A DNA stretch of 5,197 bases from Maribacter sp. (GTDB lineage: Bacteria > Bacteroidota > Bacteroidia > Flavobacteriales > Flavobacteriaceae): contig JABDKZ010000326.1 of assembly GCA_013001935.1 (NCBI GenBank), positions 1 through 5,197 on the forward strand, written 5' to 3'. The translations under genes were made by a program, and so were the position numbers. The notes under the pieces were generated by a model. That model made no database searches. It had not been told where the DNA came from and worked only from the letters and a program-made list of their open reading frames with translations. Within the stretch, counting starts at the first letter, position 1. Every line of letters starts with the position of its first letter. Below are positions 1-5,197 of this stretch, piece after piece.

Positions 1-852
1 ATCTTGACTTATTACCCGATGCTTTAAAAACCCATTCCCTGATTTATTTTCAGCAAATTTTTCATTGTAGTTAGCTTCCAGGTTTTCTTCAGAACGCTTC
101 TTTACCCATCCCCCATCCAACCAAAGAATATCTATCTTACCATAATCGGTAAGCAGTTCTAAAATCTGATTGTGGGTAAATTGGGTGAATTTTTCCCATT
201 TTTCCGGATATAGGAGCGGGTCGTAATTCACGTTCCTATCAAAAGGCGGGAAATACGGGCTCCAATAATTTTCATTATGCCAATCTGGTTTTGAGAAATA
301 GGCCCCTGCCCATAAACCCTCTTTCCTAAATGCATTGAATATTTCTTTGGTTATGTTGGCTTTGGGATGGCCAGCAAATGGCGTTTCAGCATCTGTTATT
401 TTATAATCTGTGTATTTAGAATCGAACATTGAAAAGCCATCATGGTGTTTTGTTGTGAAAACAACATATTTCATACCGGCATTCTTTGCAGCTTTTGCCC
501 ATTTTTGTGGATTGAATTTTACCGGGTTAAAGGTCTTTTTCAAACCTTCATACTCTTTTTTATAGGAAAAATAGTCTTGTGGGGCACTTCCCTTTTTGCG
601 TTCGCACCAGCCGTAATCTTCCGGACAAAGCGACCAGGATTCTACAATACCCCATTGGCTATAAGGGCCCCAGTGCATCAATAATCCAAATTTTAGATCT
701 TGCCATTCCTTGAGTTTTTTGATTACCAAGGTATCGGTCTCAGGAACATACCTTTCATCCTCGTAAATAGCCTGGGCATTTAATATTGGACCTATTACTA
801 GCGTGCCTAGAATGAATAGGACTTGGATCTTAAGCAATGTGTTCTTACTCAT
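1..852 (-). CDS. GH29 alpha-L-fucosidase, exported (3' end cut by window edge)
   Basis: Retaining exo-enzyme that releases terminal alpha-L-fucose from glycans, probably in the periplasm. The first 284 residues are visible. The start at 852 gives MSKNTLLKIQ followed by a hydrophobic stretch ending NAQA, a good signal peptidase I site after about residue 28. GH29 hallmarks then follow in order: FGLLMHWGPYS (residues 55-65), TKHHDGFSMF (134-143) with the conserved His-His pair, YFSKPDWH (185-192), and LWLDGGW (243-249). Asp246 in that last motif is the expected catalytic nucleophile. The acid/base residue and the C-terminal domain lie beyond the left edge. The segment WSLCPEDYGWC (73-83) resembles a Bacteroidota subgroup of GH29. 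The gene starts 11 bp after the GH163-type gene stops, so the two are probably co-transcribed. The family is near certain; the fucose linkage cleaved cannot be told from this fragment. Confidence 0.95.
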   Translation of the reverse strand, partial: MSKNTLLKIQVLFILGTLVIGPILNAQAIYEDERYVPETDTLVIKKLKEWQDLKFGLLMHWGPYSQWGIVESWSLCPEDYGWCERKKGSAPQDYFSYKKEYEGLKKTFNPVKFNPQKWAKAAKNAGMKYVVFTTKHHDGFSMFDSKYTDYKITDAETPFAGHPKANITKEIFNAFRKEGLWAGAYFSKPDWHNENYWSPYFPPFDRNVNYDPLLYPEKWEKFTQFTHNQILELLTDYGKIDILWLDGGWVKKRSEENLEANYNEKFAENKSGNGFLKHRVISQD

Positions 853-863
853 GGGTCTGTTAT

Positions 864-3104
864 TTAATTTATAAGAATCTCATCGGCGAAAATCCAGGAG
901 GGTGTACCTGCGGCATGATGCCAATAAGGAGGTTGGCCCAAATTTTCGGCTTTTATCTTTACATATCTTAGTTGTTCGTTTACTTCATTTACATCAAAGT
1001 ATTGAATGTCGTTTACCTTACTCAACTTGGTCAAAGGATTGGAATTAGGCACCACACCCAATTTTGAATAGTTCAAGTTATCCTTTGACCCATAATAGGT
1101 CACTTTTGTTGGGAAAAAAACCACATGATTCGTTACCTGTAAAAAAGCCAATGATATTGTATTGATTGGCTGTACTTGACCAAGATCTACAATAGCTTCA
1201 AGATGATTTCCCTCAAAACCCAGCCAATTGGCGTAAAACCCATTTCCACCCAAAGCCCCATCAGTCAAAACCTGTGGATCCTCATTTGCATATTTTTTTG
1301 GCTTGGTCAATAGGGTAACTTTTTTATTCAGTGCCTTATTGGGTTGTTTCGCCACATCCAGGGCCTTGGCATATGAATTTAAGTATTCATCAACGGTAAA
1401 ACCCATTTCATTCATTAATGTAATGGCACCCTGATTTGTTGTTTCGTTGAATTTATCCAATATTTCAGTGACTATTGGATTCACTTTGGTCGCGCCCCCC
1501 TCTTCCTTAACTACTAGGGTGTATTCTTTTGCCAGACCTTTTCTACAGGCTTCCAAAACGGCATAGTCAACCCCTAGTCTGGCCGTTCTGACCCTTTTCA
1601 ATATTTCAGGCTTATCTAATACGGCTTTCTCCGCATTATCAAATAGACCTGAATATTCTTTAAGTAAATCTGCGGACAAATATGAATCAAAGGCCTGTGA
1701 TGGGTCACCATACAAAAACAAGAAAAAGTCGGGATCATCCTGTAATCTAGCATGAATGGCATCAACATATTGCTTCACGAAAATTCCCGCTTCGCCATAG
1801 TAATCGTTGGTGAAAATGGTTACTAGACTATCCAGCTCCAAGCTTGGATTCCAAAGCAATTTAGCAGTAACATAAGACCTCAACTCAAACAGTTCACTGG
1901 GGTGATTACTATGTTGCTCAAAAATCCATTTGGCGCCATTGTTCCGGAACAATTCAATATTGGGTTTTAGGGTATGAAGATTAGGAAATGGTGCTAAAAA
2001 GTTCGTGAATTGGGTGGTATAGTCCCAAATTCTAATATTATCGGTCAGTTTTCCCCATCCCTTTAGGTCATCGGCAAAATCAGTACATTTTTCTTCAATG
2101 GGGCCACTTCGATCACATTCTATAGAGCATAAGGTTATCAATACATTATCGCGCGGATTGGTCTTGCAAGGTTTTCGGGTATGTTGATAGGCCAAAGTAG
2201 AAATGGTCTTATCGGGGAAGTCTTGGGCGACTTTGTTTACAAATTGGATCATGGTACCCGAGGGACTGCCTTCAGCCTCATCAATTTCACTACATTGCCC
2301 GCATTGGCAATATTGCTGATTGTCATCCTGACTTACCGAGATTACCGAAGCTTCAGGGTTTCGCTGGAACATTGCCCTGACCGAATCCTTAACAATCGCC
2401 AATACCGACTCATTGGTTAAGCATAATTGCGTGGGCAGTCGCTTATCGCCTCGCCAAGCATAATATTCTGGATGCGTTTTATAAAATAGTTCTTCAGGAA
2501 CGAATCTATGAAAGGTATGGACCCGTGCTTTTGGTATATAATTTGGAAATGCCTCATACGTCACTTTTTGCTTATCGGCATAATCCGTGTTTTCGTAATA
2601 CAATCGGGAATGCACGGTTCTCGTTGTAATTTCAGGTGTATATGAATAGTCAACGGGCAGCGTCAGGGATATTGATGTTGACTTCGGAATTTTTTCAACC
2701 TTTGGTGCCAACCACTCGCAATCCATAAATTTTTCCATAAATTCATAGACCGCATTATTGACCGCAGCAACAGAACCTCCTGAAATAAAAAGATATTTGT
2801 TTTCCGATTGAATATGCAGTTGATGTACACCTAATTCCGAGTCACTCTCTTGTCCAATATAAATTTTATGTTTGCCAACATTTTGAGCCTTTTCTGAAAC
2901 AATGGGCAATTTTACCTGGCTAATTTTCGCGATGTAAGTCTGCAATACTTCTGCGGATTTGTAATACCCCCCTTCGTTTGTATCGCCCCGTAAGACAATT
3001 TCATAGTCTGACGCCCCTTTTTCAACCAAATCAATAGTTTTGTTCGAGCATGAAGTACCAAAGACAAGAAGTATAACGAGGATGATGGTTAGATTAATTT
3101 TCAT
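864..3104 (-). CDS. DUF4838/GH163-type glycoside hydrolase lipoprotein with C-terminal discoidin (CBM32-like) domain
   Basis: Probable endo-beta-N-acetylglucosaminidase-like enzyme of the cell envelope, 746 residues from the chosen start. The N-terminus is MKINLTIILVILLVFGTSC, a lipoprotein signal with Cys19 as the lipidated residue. The codon 42 bp upstream (3146) would add 14 hydrophilic residues before it and overlap the GH18 gene, so 3104 is preferred. Residues about 33-146 resemble the alpha/beta domain found in front of GH67 and GH20 barrels. Residues about 180-440 match DUF4838 (GH163 in CAZy): HPEYYAW, QLCLTNESV, SVSQDDNQQYCQCGQC (cysteines 266, 268, 271), CSIEC (Glu329), IWDYTTQFTNFLAPFPNL and WIFEQHS (Glu396). 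The two glutamates are my candidates for catalysis. Residues about 593-746 form a discoidin-like sugar-binding domain (TDGALGGNGFYANWLGFEG, IVDLGQ, a C-terminal ADEILIN). No acidic run follows Cys19, so surface export is uncertain. Known GH163 enzymes cut complex N-glycans; the substrate here is inferred. Confidence 0.8.
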   Translation of the reverse strand: MKINLTIILVILLVFGTSCSNKTIDLVEKGASDYEIVLRGDTNEGGYYKSAEVLQTYIAKISQVKLPIVSEKAQNVGKHKIYIGQESDSELGVHQLHIQSENKYLFISGGSVAAVNNAVYEFMEKFMDCEWLAPKVEKIPKSTSISLTLPVDYSYTPEITTRTVHSRLYYENTDYADKQKVTYEAFPNYIPKARVHTFHRFVPEELFYKTHPEYYAWRGDKRLPTQLCLTNESVLAIVKDSVRAMFQRNPEASVISVSQDDNQQYCQCGQCSEIDEAEGSPSGTMIQFVNKVAQDFPDKTISTLAYQHTRKPCKTNPRDNVLITLCSIECDRSGPIEEKCTDFADDLKGWGKLTDNIRIWDYTTQFTNFLAPFPNLHTLKPNIELFRNNGAKWIFEQHSNHPSELFELRSYVTAKLLWNPSLELDSLVTIFTNDYYGEAGIFVKQYVDAIHARLQDDPDFFLFLYGDPSQAFDSYLSADLLKEYSGLFDNAEKAVLDKPEILKRVRTARLGVDYAVLEACRKGLAKEYTLVVKEEGGATKVNPIVTEILDKFNETTNQGAITLMNEMGFTVDEYLNSYAKALDVAKQPNKALNKKVTLLTKPKKYANEDPQVLTDGALGGNGFYANWLGFEGNHLEAIVDLGQVQPINTISLAFLQVTNHVVFFPTKVTYYGSKDNLNYSKLGVVPNSNPLTKLSKVNDIQYFDVNEVNEQLRYVKIKAENLGQPPYWHHAAGTPSWIFADEILIN

Positions 3105-3123
3105 AATAGGAGACTTAAGGAGG

Positions 3124-4332
3124 TTATTGGCCTTTAATAGAGGCATCGTACATTGCTTTTAAAAGGCTATTTTCTTCTTTGGTGTCATTACCCAACTGCC
3201 AGAACATAATTCCACCAAGTTTCTTTTTTAAAGCATACTGTGTTTTCAAGCGTACCGAAACGGTATCATCATAACTTATGAAAATACTATCTTTTGCACT
3301 GTACAAATAGGGTGCTTTAGCAACAGGATCCCAATATCTATTATAGTTCTTGTTTGCTTCAAATTCCGCTCTGATCTGATTATAACCACTCCATCCTATA
3401 TGTGAGCCTGAATTTTCTTGATAAAGCCCGTTATTCTTAGGAGGAACTCCTTTCCATGCCCTACCGTAAAATGCAGCACCAATTACAATTTGCTTGGGTT
3501 CTACCCCATTTTCAATACAAAAATCGACTATACTTTCAACCGATCTTGGTTTAAAGGTATAGCCCCGTTTTTTCATTTCTTCCTTTCTACTTTGTATGAA
3601 TTCCCAGGCAGGGGTATCCTTAATATGTTCCAACTTTATGAGTCCCAAGGCAGTATGGTGCCCCGTATAAGGGGATGTTGAACCAATTTGATCGTAAGTC
3701 ATGACATTCATATAATCCACATGTTTCATCACTTCGATAATCTCTACATTTTTATAATACCTTTCCCAACCGGCAGAAGCAAAGGTCAATGTTTGTTTAC
3801 GTTCCAAAGTATTCAAGCCTGCACGCAATTCTTTCATCAATAAAGTAAAGTTTTGTTTGTCTTCAGGCCTGGCTCCTGTATTGGCTGCGGGAATAGCGGG
3901 ATACTCCCAATCAATATCCAACCCATCGAGGTCATATTTTTTATTGAACTCAATTACGCTCGATACAAACTTCTTCCTATTCTCTGCGGTATGTGCCATA
4001 TCGGAGAAGCCATCTGCCCCCCATCCGCCACAAGCGATCATTACTTTCAACTTTGAATGATGCTCACGCTGGGCGACCAATTGTTTTAATTTCTCCCCGT
4101 TTTCACTGTGTCTGAATTTCATCTCACCATCAATGACATTTGTAAAAGAAAATATGATATGGGTTAACTGCTCAAGGGGAAGGTTTTCAGGAGCGTATTC
4201 TTTTTCAGGGACATAGTACGCCATTACCACATTTGGATTATCATTTATAGTTTGATCAAAATCAATATTTAGCGTAAACGAAAGTAGGGCGATTCCCAAA
4301 AAAAGGAATACCAGCATTTTTACATTTTTCAT
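3124..4332 (-). CDS. GH18 chitinase-like glycosidase, exported
   Basis: Hydrolyses beta-1,4 bonds next to N-acetylglucosamine by substrate-assisted retaining catalysis; chitin, chito-oligosaccharides or an N-glycan chitobiose core are possible substrates. It has 402 residues from the chosen start. The signature DGLDIDWEYP (residues 136-145) gives the complete DxxDxDxE motif with acid/base Glu143. Also visible are ACGGW (100-104, the SxGG strand), MTYD (211-214, with Met211, Tyr213 and Asp214) and FWQ (377-379, with Trp378 closing the -1 site). Residues about 291-355, starting at FYGRAWKG, look like the small alpha+beta insertion of chitinase-type (subfamily A) GH18 enzymes, which favours chitinase over an Endo F-like enzyme. 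The start at 4332 gives MKNVKMLVFLFLGIALLSF, a compact signal sequence. An ATG at 4365 would add 11 residues and remains possible. No lipobox cysteine or clear AxA site is seen, so it may be secreted or membrane-anchored. No carbohydrate-binding module is attached. It ends 19 bp before the GH163-type gene. Confidence 0.92.
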   Translation of the reverse strand: MKNVKMLVFLFLGIALLSFTLNIDFDQTINDNPNVVMAYYVPEKEYAPENLPLEQLTHIIFSFTNVIDGEMKFRHSENGEKLKQLVAQREHHSKLKVMIACGGWGADGFSDMAHTAENRKKFVSSVIEFNKKYDLDGLDIDWEYPAIPAANTGARPEDKQNFTLLMKELRAGLNTLERKQTLTFASAGWERYYKNVEIIEVMKHVDYMNVMTYDQIGSTSPYTGHHTALGLIKLEHIKDTPAWEFIQSRKEEMKKRGYTFKPRSVESIVDFCIENGVEPKQIVIGAAFYGRAWKGVPPKNNGLYQENSGSHIGWSGYNQIRAEFEANKNYNRYWDPVAKAPYLYSAKDSIFISYDDTVSVRLKTQYALKKKLGGIMFWQLGNDTKEENSLLKAMYDASIKGQ

Positions 4333-4402
4333 GAGCTTGCATTTTAAAAACAAAAACTTACTCATTTTCTAATGAACTTTTATATCTATTAGACCGAGAG
4401 CA

Positions 4403-4422
4403 GTTGTCAAAGTACAAACAAC
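4403..4422. repeat. Short inverted repeat GTTGT-N10-ACAAC over the possible promoter
   Basis: Perfect 5-bp arms at 4403-4407 and 4418-4422 flank a 10-bp centre that contains the TACTTTG element. The layout would suit an operator for a dimeric regulator of the GH18-GH163-GH29 unit. Arms this short occur by chance, and no regulator gene is visible in the window. Confidence 0.2.
4408..4414 (-). promoter_or_regulatory. Possible Bacteroidota -7 promoter element (TACTTTG)
   Basis: The minus strand reads TACTTTG, a full match to the TAnnTTTG -7 consensus of Bacteroidota housekeeping promoters. It sits about 40 bp before the ATG at 4365 and about 75 bp before the preferred GH18 start, a sensible leader length. 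No TTG is present about 19 bp further upstream, so the -33 half is weak or missing. A chance match in a gap of this size is possible. Confidence 0.35.
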
Positions 4423-4475
4423 AACGGTAACGCTATGTAGTTTTATGATGAAGCCCCGGAATACTAACTTGAAAC

Positions 4476-5197
4476 TTATTCAATGGAAATGGAGGATGCC
4501 TTTACGAAATCATTGTGTTTAATGAAATACCCCTTATGTCGTTTCCCGTCGATAGTGATTTTCTTTATGGCCTGCTCCCCATCCGATTTCTTTGTGGTTA
4601 TTTCCACGGTTTTGCCATTGTAATAATCGGCATCGAGATGAAGCACAATTCTGTCAAACATGGGTTTGGTAATGGTGTAAGCTGCTGCTGTGGGGTTTAC
4701 GGGATATATACCCATCATTGAGAATACCGCCCAGGCCGACATAGTCCCTGTATCATCGTTACCGGGGATACCATCAGGACTATTTTTAAAGTGCTTTGCC
4801 GACAAGTCCCTGACCATTTTTTGTGTACGATATTCCTCCCCTTTCACATAGTTAAAGAGATAGGGATAAGCGATATCGGGCTCATTGGCCATATCGAACT
4901 GATTTTTATCAAAAACATCCTGTAATCTTTGCGCAAATGGTTTTGGTCCGCCTATCAACTTCATAAGCCCCTTGACATCATGGGTCACCATAAAAGTGTA
5001 CTGCCAAGCATTGCCCTCGATAAAACCCAGGTTTTTCTCGAAATTAGCCCCGGATTCAGGATTGTAGGTAGCTAACCAGCTTCCATCATCGTTCCTGGGT
5101 CGCAGGAGGTTGAATTGCTTATCGAATAGTTTTCGGTATGAAATTGCTCTTTTACTAAATCGTTTATAATCTTCTTTTTTACCCAACTGCTTCGCCA
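4476..5197 (-). CDS. GH92 alpha-mannosidase, C-terminal part (5' end cut by window edge)
   Basis: Calcium-dependent inverting exo-alpha-mannosidase family. About 240 residues of a protein usually around 750 long are visible, all from the (alpha/alpha)6 barrel and C-terminal region. The frame runs open through the right edge (AKQLGKKEDYKRF), so the TTG at 5186 is an internal leucine codon and not a start. Conserved GH92 motifs, numbered from that leucine, are GFIEGNAWQYTF (54-65), a THD (68-70), ANEPDIAYPYLFNY (100-113), DGIPGNDDTGTMSAW (138-152), which carries the catalytic-base region, and MGIYPVNP (158-165). The loop before the catalytic Asp has Asn-Glu (101-102), where the alpha-1,2-mannosidase BT3990 is reported to have His-Glu, so another linkage may be preferred; this is inference from memory. 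The protein stops at KASSISIE, somewhat short of the usual family ending. It lies upstream in the same direction as the GH18 gene. Confidence 0.93.
   Translation of the reverse strand, partial: AKQLGKKEDYKRFSKRAISYRKLFDKQFNLLRPRNDDGSWLATYNPESGANFEKNLGFIEGNAWQYTFMVTHDVKGLMKLIGGPKPFAQRLQDVFDKNQFDMANEPDIAYPYLFNYVKGEEYRTQKMVRDLSAKHFKNSPDGIPGNDDTGTMSAWAVFSMMGIYPVNPTAAAYTITKPMFDRIVLHLDADYYNGKTVEITTKKSDGEQAIKKITIDGKRHKGYFIKHNDFVKASSISIE

Larger units (their letters stand above)
4366..4475. other. Intergenic region between GH92 and GH18 genes
   Basis: This is the largest gap in the window: 110 bp to the upstream ATG at 4365, or 143 bp to the preferred GH18 start at 4332. It contains no ORF, tRNA or convincing rho-independent terminator; no stable GC stem followed by a T-run is seen on the minus strand. 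It does contain a TAnnTTTG match on the minus strand and a short inverted repeat around it, listed separately. The GH18 gene may therefore have its own promoter, or transcription may simply read through from the GH92 gene. Confidence 0.6.

Noticed and set aside
442..684. Plus-strand frame of 80 codons within the fucosidase region
   Set aside because: It lies wholly opposite the GH29 coding frame, which carries clear family motifs, and its own translation has no recognisable domain.
2181..2420. Plus-strand frame with a hydrophobic stretch that could look like a small membrane protein
   Set aside because: It is the antisense shadow of the conserved DUF4838 core; the hydrophobic run mirrors constrained codons on the other strand.
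3117..3124. AAGGAGGT on the plus strand, a textbook Shine-Dalgarno sequence
   Set aside because: No plus-strand coding frame follows it, and the genes here are on the other strand, where it would read ACCTCCTT. It is treated as chance.
3853..4060. Two overlapping plus-strand frames opposite the GH18 gene
   Set aside because: They sit opposite the catalytic DxxDxDxE region and compete with each other in different frames; neither resembles a protein family.
4403..4430. Possible transcription terminator after the GH92 gene
   Set aside because: The stem arms are only 4-5 bp, AT-rich and widely spaced, and no T-run follows on the transcribed strand.
5184..5186. TTG as a start for a short 236-residue protein at the right edge
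   Set aside because: The frame continues open to the window end and the residues fit the interior of a GH92 enzyme, so this is a leucine codon in a truncated gene.

Overview
This window comes from a Bacteroidota genome, most likely a marine or environmental flavobacterium. Three things suggest this: the moderately AT-rich DNA with no Shine-Dalgarno sequences before the starts, an exported or lipidated N-terminus on every gene whose start is visible, and a dense same-strand cluster of glycan-degrading enzymes typical of a polysaccharide utilisation locus (PUL). No SusC/SusD pair, regulator, RNA gene or mobile element is visible, so this is the enzyme part of a larger locus.

All four genes lie on the minus strand, so transcription runs from high to low coordinates. 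First is the C-terminal part of a GH92 alpha-mannosidase (4476-5197, cut by the right edge). After a gap of about 110-143 bp, which holds a possible Bacteroidota-type promoter, comes a complete GH18 chitinase-like enzyme (3124-4332). It is followed 19 bp later by a lipoprotein with a DUF4838/GH163-type catalytic region and a C-terminal discoidin (CBM32-like) domain (864-3104). The last gene starts 11 bp further on and is a GH29 alpha-L-fucosidase (1-852, cut by the left edge). The last three genes are packed tightly enough to be one transcription unit.

The combination suggests breakdown of N-glycan-like material. GH92 removes mannose. GH163, whose founding member is a Bacteroides endo-beta-N-acetylglucosaminidase acting on complex N-glycans, would cut within the chitobiose core. 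GH18 members act on GlcNAc-beta-1,4-GlcNAc bonds in chitin or the N-glycan core. GH29 removes alpha-linked fucose. The family calls for GH92, GH18 and GH29 rest on motifs that can be read directly. The GH163 call rests on overall resemblance to DUF4838 proteins as I remember them. The N-glycan target is inferred from the combination and is not shown by any single sequence feature.

There is no stretch over 300 bases without a gene. Nothing seen here amounts to a clearly new system. The points most worth a second look are the GH163-type/discoidin lipoprotein and the unusual pairing of a chitinase-type GH18 with N-glycan-type enzymes.
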